From Pseudomonas triclosanedens (GTDB lineage Bacteria > Pseudomonadota > Gammaproteobacteria > Pseudomonadales > Pseudomonadaceae), in contig NZ_CP113432.1 of assembly GCF_026686735.1 (NCBI RefSeq), positions 248,001 to 312,000 of the forward strand: 64,000 nt of DNA, written 5' to 3'. The translations under genes and the position numbers were made by a program. The notes beneath the pieces were generated by a model, which was not told the origin of the DNA, did no database searches, and saw nothing but the letters and a program-made list of their open reading frames with translations. How positions within the stretch are numbered: position 1 is the first letter of the stretch; each line of letters begins with the position of its first letter. Shown here in pieces: positions 9,593-18,580 of this stretch.

Positions 9593-9873
9593 GCGTCGTT
9601 GCCGCGATGGTAGGAGAGGATGCTGGTGGCGAGCACGCTGGTGTCGCTGGACAGTTCGCCGTTGAGCAGCGCGCGGCGGATTTCCGCAACACGGTTCTGG
9701 TCGACGTCGGGCATAGCGCGCAGGGTTTCCTGCATTTCGTCCAGGCGCAGCGAGTCGTTTACCGGCGCCGGGGCGCTGGGTTCGGTCACGGGGCTGACGC
9801 GCTCGCCGCGGGCGGTCTTGGCGGACTCGCTGGCGGCCAGGGAGGCGCTGGTCAGTTGCCGGGTGATTTCCAT
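9589..9873 (-). CDS. flgM: Anti-sigma-28 factor FlgM
   Basis: A 94-residue FlgM. The N-terminus starts MEITRQL. The C-terminal sigma-binding half carries DVDQNRVAEIRRALLNGEL followed by a conserved helix (SVLATSILSYH). It holds FliA inactive until it is exported through the completed hook. Its stop overlaps the flgN GTG. A possible FliA-type promoter lies in the 71-bp gap to fliJ. No fliA is present in the window, so its target may be a lateral or shared sigma-28 factor encoded elsewhere. Confidence 0.9.
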   Translation of the reverse strand: MEITRQLTSASLAASESAKTARGERVSPVTEPSAPAPVNDSLRLDEMQETLRAMPDVDQNRVAEIRRALLNGELSSDTSVLATSILSYHRGNDA

Positions 9874-9899
9874 AGTGGTTATCCGAATTCCTGGGCTTT

Positions 9900-9936
9900 C
9901 CCCTAGAGGGCGACTGCCCGCGGAAAAAACTTAAAT
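9900..9936 (-). promoter_or_regulatory. Weak FliA (sigma-28)-like promoter upstream of flgM
   Basis: On the - strand the gap between fliJ and flgM holds TTAAGTTT, a good match to the sigma-28 -35 box, about 12-15 bases before a poor -10 match (GTCGCCCT against GCCGATAA). The position is what is expected for a separate class-3 flgM promoter. The -10 is degenerate enough that this may be chance. Confidence 0.3.
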
Positions 9937-9944
9937 GCCGATTT

Positions 9945-10367
9945 TCATGCCTGCGCACGCCACCACGACTGCGCGGCGAGGCCATCCTGGATTTTCTGCT
10001 CCTGTTGCGCAAGCTGCTGCTGCCACTGGCTGATCTTCGTCTCGATCACCTGGGTCAGCACCTTCTCGCTGCGCATCGCCTGCATGAGTTCGCCCTGGAT
10101 GCGCGCCAGGGTCTGCTCGGCCACTTCCAGTTCGCGGCGCTGCAGTTGCAGCATCTTGTGCAGGGTCGCCTTGTACTGCTGCTGGTTGTGTCGCTGCAGC
10201 GGCGTGTCGGTGGCCACGCTGAAGCCGCACAGCCGGTCGAGGCCGGTGATGTTGTTGCGGTAGCGCTGGCACAGGTTGCGCTGGTAGTTGACTCGCCCGA
10301 GCAATTCGCGAACCTTGCCGCCGCGCACGCCAGCCAGGCGCGTGAGGATATCGATCTGCGCCTTCAC
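9945..10367 (-). CDS. fliJ: Flagellar export protein FliJ, GTG start
   Basis: A 140-residue coiled-coil protein that links the FliI ATPase to FlhA. The sequence is dominated by charged/glutamine-rich heptads (LQRRELEVAEQTLARIQGEL, IETKISQWQQQLAQQEQKI) typical of FliJ. The GTG start at 10367 overlaps the fliI stop (GTGA), matching the tight coupling elsewhere in the fliE-J operon. It is the last gene of that operon before the flgM promoter gap. Confidence 0.85.
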   Translation of the reverse strand: MKAQIDILTRLAGVRGGKVRELLGRVNYQRNLCQRYRNNITGLDRLCGFSVATDTPLQRHNQQQYKATLHKMLQLQRRELEVAEQTLARIQGELMQAMRSEKVLTQVIETKISQWQQQLAQQEQKIQDGLAAQSWWRAQA

Positions 10368-11698
10368 GCGCGGCCACCGACGATGCTCTGCAAGGTGGCG
10401 ACGCTGTTGCCCAGTTCGGCGCCGTCGGCGGTCTCCTGGCGCAGGAAGCGCTCCAGGGTCGGCGCCAGTTGCACGGCGCGGTCGGTCTTCAGGTCCATGC
10501 CAGGCGTGTAGCCGCCCAGCGGGATGAGTTCCTTGATGCGCTCGTAGGTACCGCTGAACTCCTTGAACTGCCGCGCCGCGGCGAGATGCGCGGGGTCTGC
10601 CACCTGGCTCATGCAGCGGCTGACCGAGGCGGCGATATCGATGGCCGGGTAGTGGCCGATGTCGGCCAGGCGCCGCGACAGCACGATATGGCCGTCGAGG
10701 ATGGCGCGGGCGCAATCGACGATCGGGTCCTGCTGGTCGTCGCCTTCGGCCAGCACGGTGTAGATGGCGCTCAGGCTGCCGGTCGCGCTTTCGCCGTTGC
10801 CGGCGCTTTCCACCAACTCGGGGAGCATGCCGAACACCGACGGCGGATAGCCCTTGGTCGCCGGGGGCTCGCCCAGGGCCAGGGCGATTTCACGCTGGGC
10901 CATCGCGTAGCGGGTGAGGGAGTCGACCAGCAGCAGGACGTCCTTGCCCTGGTCGCGGAAGTACGCGGCGATGCTGTGGCACAGCTCGGTGGCCTTCAGG
11001 CGCATCAGCGGCGATTCGTTGGCCGGCGCCACCACTACCACGGCCTTCTGCAACCCTTCCGGGCCGAGGGAATGCAGGATGAATTCCTGCACTTCGCGGC
11101 CGCGCTCGCCGATCAGCCCAACCACTACGACATCGGCCTTGGTCTGCCGGGTAATCATCCCCAGCAGCACGCTCTTGCCCACGCCGCTGCCGGCGAACAG
11201 GCCGACGCGCTGGCCCTTGCCCAGGGTCAGCAGGCCGTTGATGGCGCGCACGCCGACGTCCAGCGGCTCGGACACCGGGCGCCGGCGCAGCGGGTTGACC
11301 TGCGGCAGTTCGCTGGGCAGCGGGTGGCGGCCGGCCAGCTTGCCGAGGCCGTCGAGAGGCTCGCCCAGGCCGTTGACCACGCGGCCCAGCCAGGAGTGGT
11401 CGATGTGCAGCACGGCTTCGTCCGGGGCAGGGAAGACCCGCGAGCCGGAGGTCAGGCCGACGGGCTTCTTGAAGGGCATGAGGTAGGTGATGTCGCGGTT
11501 GAAACCGACGACCTGGGCTTCCAGGCGTTCGCCGTCGGCCATTTCCACGTAGCAGCGCTGGCCGGTCATGCGCCGGCAGCCGAGGCTTTCCAGCAGCATG
11601 CCGGAGACCCGCACCAGGCGACCGCTGACCCGCGCGAGCTGAACCGAGTCCAGCGAGCGCAGCGCATCTTCGAGCTTGAAGCCGTCGCCCAGCGCCAT
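10364..11698 (-). CDS. fliI: Flagellum-specific export ATPase FliI
   Basis: A 444-residue member of the FliI/SctN ATPase family, which powers unfolding and loading of export substrates at the base of the flagellum. Seen are the Walker A loop AGSGVGKS (around residues 167-174), the GERGREVQEF segment, the Walker B-like VLLLVDSLTRYAMAQREI, and the GYPPSVF and GESATGSLSAIYTVL regions of F1-type ATPases. The start MALGDGFKL at 11698 is 2 bp after the fliH stop. Full length. Confidence 0.96.
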   Translation of the reverse strand: MALGDGFKLEDALRSLDSVQLARVSGRLVRVSGMLLESLGCRRMTGQRCYVEMADGERLEAQVVGFNRDITYLMPFKKPVGLTSGSRVFPAPDEAVLHIDHSWLGRVVNGLGEPLDGLGKLAGRHPLPSELPQVNPLRRRPVSEPLDVGVRAINGLLTLGKGQRVGLFAGSGVGKSVLLGMITRQTKADVVVVGLIGERGREVQEFILHSLGPEGLQKAVVVVAPANESPLMRLKATELCHSIAAYFRDQGKDVLLLVDSLTRYAMAQREIALALGEPPATKGYPPSVFGMLPELVESAGNGESATGSLSAIYTVLAEGDDQQDPIVDCARAILDGHIVLSRRLADIGHYPAIDIAASVSRCMSQVADPAHLAAARQFKEFSGTYERIKELIPLGGYTPGMDLKTDRAVQLAPTLERFLRQETADGAELGNSVATLQSIVGGRA

Positions 11699-11700
11699 CG

Positions 11701-12402
11701 TCAGTCTTCGCTCTGTTGCAAGTGGCCGCTGAGGGCCTCCATGCAGCTGTCCAGGCGCTGCTGGCAGCCGATGTCGGCCTCGGCCTGGGCGGTGACCACC
11801 CGGCACTCGCCCAGCGCCAGGCGCTCGTCGGGCACCAGGCGCCAGTTGGCGGCACGCTCGGGGGCAAGCTCGCGGATGCGCGCGCACTCCTCGGGGTTGA
11901 GCAGGATCTGCACATCGGTCGGCTCGCCGGGCATGGCGGCCAGCGCCTCTTCGGCGAGGCTCAGCAGTTGTGTCGGATGCAGGGTCAGTTCGACGCGAAT
12001 GACCTGCCTGGCCACCTTCTGCACCAGTTCAAGCAGCTCCTTGCGACGCGCCAGTTCGAAGGCCTGGTGGAACTCGGCGAACGCATCGGCGGCGGCCTGC
12101 AAGGGTGCGCAGGCTTCGTCGAAGGCCTGCCGCCCCTGGGCGCGGCCTTCCTCACGGCCCTTGCGCAGGCCGTCCTGGCGGCCAGCCTCGAAACCTTCGC
12201 GCAGGCCGGCCTCCCGGCCTTCGCCGACGCCGTCCTGATAGCCCTTCTCCAGGCCTTCCTGGAAGCCCTCGGAGATGGCGCGCTGGCGGGCGGCGGGGTC
12301 GCTGTCCCAGCCGTGATTGTCGGCGCTGGCGGTGGCGCAGCGTGGCGGGAAGCGGAAGGGGCGCCAGGCGCGGCTGTCGGCCTTGATGACTTTGATCGCC
12401 AT
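11701..12402 (-). CDS. fliH: Flagellar assembly protein FliH
   Basis: A 233-residue regulator of the FliI ATPase. It shows the FliH signature of GxxxG-type repeats: residues about 47-95 contain EGFQEGLEKGYQDGVGEG and successive G-x3-G steps. The C-terminal domain (ELVQKVARQVIRVEL, then LGECRVVTAQAEADIG) is also typical. It is located between fliG and fliI. Confidence 0.92.
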   Translation of the reverse strand: MAIKVIKADSRAWRPFRFPPRCATASADNHGWDSDPAARQRAISEGFQEGLEKGYQDGVGEGREAGLREGFEAGRQDGLRKGREEGRAQGRQAFDEACAPLQAAADAFAEFHQAFELARRKELLELVQKVARQVIRVELTLHPTQLLSLAEEALAAMPGEPTDVQILLNPEECARIRELAPERAANWRLVPDERLALGECRVVTAQAEADIGCQQRLDSCMEALSGHLQQSED

Positions 12403-12408
12403 GCGCGG

Positions 12409-13458
12409 TTACTCCACCGTCTGCTCGCGGAACAGTTGCACCTGCAGGTCGCCGTCGGCAGCCAGTTCGCGTACGACACCCATGATGTCCTTGCGCACCT
12501 GCTCGACGCGGCTCAGCGGCACCGGGCCCTGGCGCCGGTTGATGGACTCCATCTGCTGCATCTGGCGCTTGGGCATGGCACCCTGGATGGCGCGCACCAG
12601 CTCCGGCTCGGCGCCCTTGAGCGCGACCACCCACTCGTCCAGCGGGATGACCTCCAGCAGGGTCTGCAGCACTTCCTGGTTCTGCCGCGAGAGGATGAAG
12701 AAGTCGTACATCTCGTCTTCGATCTTCTCCACCAGTGTGTCGTTGTGCGCGCGCAGCAGCTCGAACATCTGGTTCCGGTCGCCCTTGAAGCGGTTCATGA
12801 TGTCCGCCGCCTGCTTCACTCCGCGCACTTGCGAGCCCTGGGTGGAAAGCACGCGCAGGCTGCGGTCGATGAGCTGCTCCAGCTCGGCGATGACGTCGCT
12901 GTTCACTTCGCTCAGGTTGGCGATGCGGAACAGCAGTTCGTCCTGGCGCTCGGCGGGCATCGCTTCGAGCACGTCAGTCGCCATGCCCGGCGGCAGGAAG
13001 GCGAGGAACACTGCCTGCATCTGCGCATGCTCCTTGGCGATCAGGGCCGCGAACTGCTTGGGATCGATCCACTCCATGCGCGCCATCTTGGCGCGGATTT
13101 CCTCGCCATAGATGCTGTCGAGCAGGTTGCGCGTGATGTCGCTGCCCAGCGCCTTGCCGAGCATGCCGGCGAGATAGGAGCGCGAGGCGCCCTTGATGCT
13201 CGATTGCAACTTGTAGTCTTCGAAGAAGCGGCCGATCACATCGGAGACCGTGTTCTGCTTGACGTTGGACAGCCGCGCCATCGCCTGGCTGATGCTGACG
13301 ATTTCTTCGCGGCTGAAATTGCGCAGGATGCCGGCGGAGGCTTCATCGCCCATGCTCAGCATAAGGATCGCCGCCTGCTCCAGCGAGCTCACCGCGCGCA
13401 CTTGCGGGCCGCGCTTCTTCAGGGTTGCGCCGTCTTCAGGCAGGCTCATGTCGGTCAT
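12409..13458 (-). CDS. fliG: Flagellar motor switch protein FliG
   Basis: A 349-residue C-ring protein that connects the MS ring to the rotor and carries the torque-generating C-terminal domain. Seen are SLEQAAILMLSMGDE near the N-terminus, a middle domain with AMPAERQDELLFRIANL, and the C-terminal IPLDEWVVALKGAEPELVRAI followed by NRRQGPVPLSRVEQVRKDI. The torque helix reads MPKRQMQQMESINRRQG, so the acidic pair found there in enteric FliG (DD) is ES here. Starts at 13467 (TTG), 13458 (ATG) and 13449 (ATG) are possible; 13458 is chosen. The start overlaps the end of fliF. Confidence 0.93.
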   Translation of the reverse strand: MTDMSLPEDGATLKKRGPQVRAVSSLEQAAILMLSMGDEASAGILRNFSREEIVSISQAMARLSNVKQNTVSDVIGRFFEDYKLQSSIKGASRSYLAGMLGKALGSDITRNLLDSIYGEEIRAKMARMEWIDPKQFAALIAKEHAQMQAVFLAFLPPGMATDVLEAMPAERQDELLFRIANLSEVNSDVIAELEQLIDRSLRVLSTQGSQVRGVKQAADIMNRFKGDRNQMFELLRAHNDTLVEKIEDEMYDFFILSRQNQEVLQTLLEVIPLDEWVVALKGAEPELVRAIQGAMPKRQMQQMESINRRQGPVPLSRVEQVRKDIMGVVRELAADGDLQVQLFREQTVE

Positions 13459-15127
13459 TGCGGCCAATCCAGTGCTTGATCACTTCCGAGACCCGTTCCG
13501 GGTCGTTCTTCGCCAGCATCTGCAGGTGCTCGATCTGGTGTTCCAGGCCCGAGCCCGGCGCCGGCAGGCGGATTTCCGAGAGCGGGTTCAGCTCGCCCAG
13601 GACGTTGAGGCCGCCGACGCTTTCGCTGCCCAGCGCCAGGCGACGCTCGGCATCCACTGCCAGCGGATACTCGTTGGCGTTATGGGGCAGTGCGGCGGCG
13701 GTCGCCGGCTGCGCGCGCTGGGTCAGGCTGCGGACCGCCGGACGTACGCCGAACAGCAGGAACAGCAGCGCGACCAGGCCGAGCACGGTGTAGCGAACCA
13801 GCGATTGCAGGGCGCTGCTTTCCCACCAGCGCGAGGTGGATTCCTCCACCGGCGTGGCGGCGAACGGGAATACGCTGACGGTGATCAGGTCGCCGCGCTG
13901 CGAGTTGAAGCCCACCGCACTCTTGACCATCGCTTCGAGATCGGCGCGGGCCTTGTCGGTCCAGCCGCCTTCCGGAGCGGTGGCTGCGTTGATCACCACG
14001 GCCACGCTCTGCTGGCGCAGGGCGAAGGCGGGGTACTTGATGTGGGTAACGGTCTGATCGAAATCGTTCTGCCGGGTGGTCTCGTTGCGGGTCGAGGTGG
14101 CAGCCTTGTTGTCGGTGTTGGCGACCTTGCCGTTGCCCGGTTGCGCAGGGTTCTGCTGGTTCGCCTGGCCCTGCTGTTGCGGCGGCGGTTCCGGCGGGCG
14201 GTTGCTCAGCGAGCCGGGCACGCCGAGGGCGAGCTGGTCGAGGGTGGTTTCGTTGCGCAGCGACTCGCTGCGCAGGCGCGGCGATTCACCGTAGCCTTGG
14301 AAGGTTTCTTCCTTCTGGCTGAAGTCGATGTCGGCGGCGACGCTGATGCGGTAGTTGCCCAGGCCCAGCACCGGCGCCAGCACTTCTTCGACGTTGGACA
14401 CCGCCTTGCGCTGGTACTCGTCCACCGCCTGCCAGTTCTGCGTCGGGCCGCCAGCACCGGTGATGCCGCGGGACAGCAGCACGCCGTTCTGGTCGACCAC
14501 GCTGACGTCCTCGGGCTTCAACTGCGGCACGCTGCCGGCTACCAGGTTGACGATGGCGCCGACCTGTTCGGGGCCAAGACGCTGGCCGGGCGCCAGTTGC
14601 AGCAGCACCGATGCCTTGGCCGGGTCCCGCCGGCCCACCACGAATGAGTTGCTGTCTTCGCGGGCGACGTGCACGCGGGCCTGCTCGATGCCCTTCAGGC
14701 CCATGATGGTGCGTGCCAGCTCGCCTTCGAGGCTGCGCTTGAGGCGTACGTCCTGGAGGAAGTGGCTGGTGCCCAGCGGCTCTTCCTTGTCGAACAGTTC
14801 GTAGCCGGCCGGTAGCGAGACTTTCACGCCCTTGGCCGCCAGCAGCATGCGTGCCCGCGCCAGGTCTTCCTCGCGCACCAGCACCTGGCCGCTCTGCGGG
14901 TGCAGGCGGTAGTCGAAGGCTTCGGCGTCCAGCACCTGCATCACGTCGGCAGCCGGGTAGGCTTCACCGGCGCCGTACAGTGGGCGGTAGGCACCCTGGT
15001 CGCGCCACAGGTAGAAGACCACCGCCGCCGCCAGCAGGGCAGCGCCCAGGGCGATGGCCAGCAGACCCATGCGCGGGTCGAGCTTGAGCTTGTCGAGCGG
15101 CAGGCGCTCTTTGAGATTCTGCAGCAC
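13436..15127 (-). CDS. fliF: Flagellar MS-ring protein FliF, GTG start
   Basis: A 563-residue inner-membrane MS-ring subunit. There is an N-terminal membrane segment at residues about 20-43, the YscJ-like ring-building motifs (VLVREEDLARARMLLAAKG, then RLKRSLEGELARTI, then ARVHVARED) and a C-terminal membrane segment at about 440-462. A Pro/Gln/Asn-rich linker sits near residues 310-340. The GTG start at 15127 has a good AAGGAA Shine-Dalgarno about 5 bases upstream. The 3' end overlaps the start of fliG. Confidence 0.96.
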   Translation of the reverse strand: MLQNLKERLPLDKLKLDPRMGLLAIALGAALLAAAVVFYLWRDQGAYRPLYGAGEAYPAADVMQVLDAEAFDYRLHPQSGQVLVREEDLARARMLLAAKGVKVSLPAGYELFDKEEPLGTSHFLQDVRLKRSLEGELARTIMGLKGIEQARVHVAREDSNSFVVGRRDPAKASVLLQLAPGQRLGPEQVGAIVNLVAGSVPQLKPEDVSVVDQNGVLLSRGITGAGGPTQNWQAVDEYQRKAVSNVEEVLAPVLGLGNYRISVAADIDFSQKEETFQGYGESPRLRSESLRNETTLDQLALGVPGSLSNRPPEPPPQQQGQANQQNPAQPGNGKVANTDNKAATSTRNETTRQNDFDQTVTHIKYPAFALRQQSVAVVINAATAPEGGWTDKARADLEAMVKSAVGFNSQRGDLITVSVFPFAATPVEESTSRWWESSALQSLVRYTVLGLVALLFLLFGVRPAVRSLTQRAQPATAAALPHNANEYPLAVDAERRLALGSESVGGLNVLGELNPLSEIRLPAPGSGLEHQIEHLQMLAKNDPERVSEVIKHWIGRNDRHEPA

Positions 15128-15136
15128 TGCTATTCC

Positions 15137-15472
15137 TTAGAGCGGCATGCGGATGATTTCGTCGAAGGCGCCGGTGAGCTTGTTGCGCACCTGCAGCAGC
15201 GCGGAAAACGACACGCTGGCCTTCTGGCTCTGGATCATCGCGCCGACCAGGTCGTCGCTCTTGCCGCTGTCCACTGCGGCCATCGCCGAGCTGGATTTGT
15301 GCTGCTCGGCATCCACCGAACGCAGCGCCTGCTCGAAGCTGCCGGCGATGCCGGATACCGGCGCCCCGGACCCCAGTTGTGCGGCCGGCTGGATCGCCGA
15401 ACCGCCGGCCAGCTCGGCGTACTGGTTCATCCGCTCCAGCATGTCCTGCTGGGCCCGCATGATCGAACTCAT
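15137..15472 (-). CDS. fliE: Flagellar hook-basal body protein FliE
   Basis: A 111-residue rod-MS ring adaptor. The conserved C-terminal half is present: SFEQALRSVDAEQHKSS, DDLVGAMIQSQKASVSFSALLQVRNKLTGAFDEIIRMPL. It is the first structural gene downstream of the sigma-54 activator gene on the same strand, with a 25-bp gap. Confidence 0.95.
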   Translation of the reverse strand: MSSIMRAQQDMLERMNQYAELAGGSAIQPAAQLGSGAPVSGIAGSFEQALRSVDAEQHKSSSAMAAVDSGKSDDLVGAMIQSQKASVSFSALLQVRNKLTGAFDEIIRMPL

Positions 15473-15497
15473 GGAAGGTTTCCCCTGAAAAGCGAAA

Positions 15498-16898
15498 TCA
15501 GAACTGCACCTGCACGCCCTGCTCGCGCATCGCGTTGAGCCGGTAGCGCAGTGCGCGAGTGGTCATGCCGAGGCTTTCGGCGGCCTTGGTCTTGTGCCCG
15601 CCGAAGCGGCGAATGGTGTCGATGACGTGCTGGTACTCGGCAAGCTTGCCGCTGGCGCGCAGCGCGGCACGTCCGCCTTCGGTAGCCAGGGGCAGTACGG
15701 CGGCGACTGTGGCCGGCGGCACTTCGGGAGCGGCCAGGCCAAGGTCGCGCGGCTGGATGAACAGGCCGTTGCGCAGCACCAGGGCGCGTTGCAGGGTGTT
15801 TTCCAGCTCGCGCACGTTGCCCGGCCAGTCGTGTTGCAGCAGCGCGCGGCTGGCGGCTTCGGTGAGCAGGTCGTGTTCGGCGTCCTGCGGGGCGTACTGG
15901 CGGATGAAGCGGCGCGCCAGCGGCAGCACGTCTTCCTTGCGTTCGCGCAGCGGCGAGATATGCAGCGGCAGCACGTCGAGACGGAACATCAGGTCGGCGC
16001 GGAACCGGCCTTCGGCGACTTCAGCCTGCAGGTCGCGGTTGGTGGCGGCGATGATGCGCACGTTGAGTTCGATCTCGCGGCGCCCGCCGAGGCGCTCCAC
16101 GCGCTGTTCCTGCAGCACGCGCAGGAGCTTGGCCTGCAGCGCCAGCGGCAGTTCGCCGATTTCGTCGAGCAGCAGGGTGCCGCCGTTGGCCAGTTCGAAC
16201 TTGCCCGGCTGGGCGCTCACTGCGCCGGTGAAGGCGCCGCGTTCGTGGCCGAAGAGAATGGATTCGAGCATCGCCTCGGGGATCGCTGCGCAGTTCACTG
16301 CGACGAAGGGCGCCTGCGGGCTGGCGATGCCGTGGATGTAGCGGGCCAGCAGTTCCTTGCCGGTGCCGGTCTCGCCGGTGATCAGGATCGGTGCGCGGGT
16401 CTGCGCCACGCGCTGGGCCATCGCCAGCAGACGGCGGCCTGCCTGGGAGCGCGAGACGAACAGGTCCTGGGCGGCGCAGGCGGATTCCTGGCGGCGCAGC
16501 AATGCGGCCAGTTGGCCGGCGCCGAAGGGGGAAAGCAGGTAATCGACGCAACCGAGTTCGAGCAGGGTGGCTGCCTTGTCCTGTTCGTCGTAGCCGACGA
16601 TGGGCACGACATCGCGTTCGCTGCCGTCGCGCAGCAGGACGCCAACCTGGGTATAGAGATCGGCTGCGTCGAAGGCGCTGGCGATCACGAACAGCAGCCC
16701 GGCGTCGCTGCGCGAGCGGAGCAGCTCGGTGAAGCCGGCGAAGCGCTCGACCCGGCAACCTTCGCCGAGCAGTGCTTGCAACAGGGGAGCGTGGGCGGGG
16801 TCGGAGGAGGGGCCGATGATCGCAATTTTTTTCTGCGCAGGCCGCTCTTCGAGCACCGTCTCACATAATTGGTCGATCGACTGGCTTAAACTGCTCAC
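15498..16898 (-). CDS. lafK: Sigma-54 activator of the lateral flagellar system (LafK/FleQ type), GTG start
   Basis: A 466-residue enhancer-binding protein. The N-terminal ~120 residues are receiver-like ([19 protein letters not shown], then [14 protein letters not shown]) but lack a clear phospho-acceptor pocket, as in FleQ and LafK. The AAA+ domain has Walker A GETGTGKE (about residue 170) and the sigma-54 contact loop GAFTGA (about 220). A Fis-type helix-turn-helix closes the protein ([20 protein letters not shown]). It sits between fliM and fliE, the diagnostic position of lafK in lateral flagellar loci, and probably activates both the fliE-J and divergent fliM-flhA operons. The GTG start at 16898 is tentative. 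Confidence 0.88.
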   Translation of the reverse strand: MSSLSQSIDQLCETVLEERPAQKKIAIIGPSSDPAHAPLLQALLGEGCRVERFAGFTELLRSRSDAGLLFVIASAFDAADLYTQVGVLLRDGSERDVVPIVGYDEQDKAATLLELGCVDYLLSPFGAGQLAALLRRQESACAAQDLFVSRSQAGRRLLAMAQRVAQTRAPILITGETGTGKELLARYIHGIASPQAPFVAVNCAAIPEAMLESILFGHERGAFTGAVSAQPGKFELANGGTLLLDEIGELPLALQAKLLRVLQEQRVERLGGRREIELNVRIIAATNRDLQAEVAEGRFRADLMFRLDVLPLHISPLRERKEDVLPLARRFIRQYAPQDAEHDLLTEAASRALLQHDWPGNVRELENTLQRALVLRNGLFIQPRDLGLAAPEVPPATVAAVLPLATEGGRAALRASGKLAEYQHVIDTIRRFGGHKTKAAESLGMTTRALRYRLNAMREQGVQVQF

Positions 16899-17372
16899 TG
16901 CAAAATTCCATTCGCTAGTGCGTTCGACGCCAGTCAGTCGTTCTATCGCTCAGACGCTTCGATCCTTCTTCCAGGAAAATATCGAAGTCTGCGGAACTCG
17001 TTTCTGCACTGTGCGTCTCACCGGGGGCATTGCGGCAACTTCGAACTTCCCTGAGTTGCAGCAACCTTTAACTAACCCGCCCACACTAACAAGTGCCAGC
17101 AATTCGCCATAGCCTCCGTTGATTAATTAAGATCAATAGCCAAAAAGTTCCGTCAAAAACAGCATTTGATATCTATTGATTTAATCAAAAGGCGACTCAA
17201 CGCTATTATTTCGCCATGTCAGTAGCCCGTGACGCTTCGGTCAGCGGTGCACACGACCCCACAGAGCGTGCCGTGAACAGCACAGCGCCGGAATTCACGA
17301 TCTCTTCGGCAGGGACTCTCCCATACGCCCGCAAGCAGATGACAGATCGAACCAGGAAGTACGACTCTGAGC
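16899..17372. other. Divergent regulatory region between lafK and fliM
   Basis: 474 bp without a convincing gene. The stretch about 17105-17205 is markedly AT-rich against its surroundings, with runs such as TTGATTAATTAAGATCAA and TTGATTTAATCAAAAG, and probably holds the promoters and regulator sites for both operons. No -24/-12 element close to consensus was found on the + strand. On the - strand TGGCGAAATAATAGC (about 17202-17216) has the GG-N10-GC spacing but is only a moderate match. Confidence 0.5.
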
Positions 17373-18212
17373 ATGACTGGCAAAACAAAAGTCCATCAAG
17401 GCGTGCCCGCCGACAGTCTGATTCGTCTTAAACCGCAGAAGCTCGGTCGGCATTATCACAAGATTCCGCAATACATTAAAGAGATCTCCGGAAAGTATCC
17501 GCGGATCATCAGTGACTATTTCCTCCGGAATTATCGAATCAATCTGGAACTCGACCGCCTGGATGTTCACGAGGAACTTCCTCGTGAACTTGAGTGCCTG
17601 TTCGATTCACCGTTGGGCAAGTTGGGTTTCGCCATGGATCGCGCCTTGCTCACCGAAGTCATCGAGTGTTACTACGGCGGCACCGTGGTGCCCAACCGTG
17701 ACACGCCGCCAATCAGTACCTCCGAGCAACGCATGCTCGATCGTCTCGGCCTGGACGTGGTGGACCTGTTCGGCCGCGCCCTGCTGGCCGGCGAGTCGGT
17801 AGGCCGACTGCAGCAGATCGACCCCACCTATGAAGAAGTGCAGTGGGAGTACGTCGCCGAGTTCAGCTACACCAGCCATCTCACCGGCACGCGCTCGTCG
17901 ATCTACCTGTACCTCGACAACCCGCTGGTGGACGAGCTGACCCGCCGTCTGGCCGGCCCGCCGCCGCCGCGCCTGACCGGTAATCCGGTGGAGCACATCA
18001 TGCACCTGCCGCTGCGCCTGGACTGCGTGATCGCCGCCGCGCGCATGCCGCTCTCCCAGGTGCTGGGGCTTGCGCCGGGCGATGTGCTGCTGATTCGTCC
18101 GCTCGACCGTGTCGAGGTGCGCATCAACCAACAGAAGCTGTTCCGTGGTGCCATCTTCGAAGACGACGGCACCCTGTTCCTTTCTTCTCTGGAAAGCGTG
18201 AAAAACCCATGA
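17373..18212 (+). CDS. fliM: Flagellar motor switch protein FliM, lateral type
   Basis: A 279-residue FliM, shorter than the ~320-330 residues of polar or enteric FliM. The core is recognisable (PISTSEQRMLDRLGLDVVDLF in the CheC-like middle domain; LRLDCVIAAARMPLSQVLGLAPGDVLLIRPLDRVEV in the FliN-like C-terminal domain). The N-terminus (MTGKTKVHQGVPADSLIRLK) does not carry the CheY-binding motif of the type LSQxEIDALL. The GGxG segment is also altered (YYGGTVVP). It overlaps fliN by 4 bp. It is the first gene of the fliM-flhA operon. Confidence 0.87.
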   Translation: MTGKTKVHQGVPADSLIRLKPQKLGRHYHKIPQYIKEISGKYPRIISDYFLRNYRINLELDRLDVHEELPRELECLFDSPLGKLGFAMDRALLTEVIECYYGGTVVPNRDTPPISTSEQRMLDRLGLDVVDLFGRALLAGESVGRLQQIDPTYEEVQWEYVAEFSYTSHLTGTRSSIYLYLDNPLVDELTRRLAGPPPPRLTGNPVEHIMHLPLRLDCVIAAARMPLSQVLGLAPGDVLLIRPLDRVEVRINQQKLFRGAIFEDDGTLFLSSLESVKNP

Positions 18213-18580
18213 CTGGCCCACTTTCGGACAACGAGTTCGACTCGTTGATCAACGACAGCGACCTCAGCCTCACCCAGGAAAGCGCCGGGGAAACCCTCGA
18301 TGCCGTGCGCGCGCCGCTGCCGCAGCAGGACTTGAGCTTCTTCGGCAAGATTCCGGTGAACGTCACCCTGGAGGTTGCCTCGGTGGAGATTTCCCTCAAG
18401 GAGCTGATGGGTGTCGACGGGGGCAGCGTGATCATCCTCGACAAGCTCGCTGGCGAGCCGCTGGACGTGAAGGTCAATGGCGCGCTGTTCGCCAAGGCCG
18501 AGGTGGTGGTGATGAACGGCAACTATGGCCTGCGCGTGCTCGAACTGTGCGGCGCCAGCCTCGACGCTCTGACCGCGTGA
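18209..18580 (+). CDS. fliN: Flagellar motor switch protein FliN
   Basis: A 123-residue C-ring protein. The C-terminal SpoA/FliN domain is intact: SFFGKIPVNVTLEVASVEISLKELM, then GSVIILDKLAGEPLDVKVNGALFAKAEVVVMNGNYGLRV. The stop (18578-18580) overlaps the ATG of fliP, leaving no room for a fliO gene. Confidence 0.95.
   Translation: MTGPLSDNEFDSLINDSDLSLTQESAGETLDAVRAPLPQQDLSFFGKIPVNVTLEVASVEISLKELMGVDGGSVIILDKLAGEPLDVKVNGALFAKAEVVVMNGNYGLRVLELCGASLDALTA

Noticed and set aside
17202..17216. Possible sigma-54 promoter for lafK on the - strand (TGGCGAAATAATAGC)
   Set aside because: Spacing GG-N10-GC is right, but the -24 box loses ACG and the -12 box is TAGC; it is about 300 bp from the gene. 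Too weak to call.
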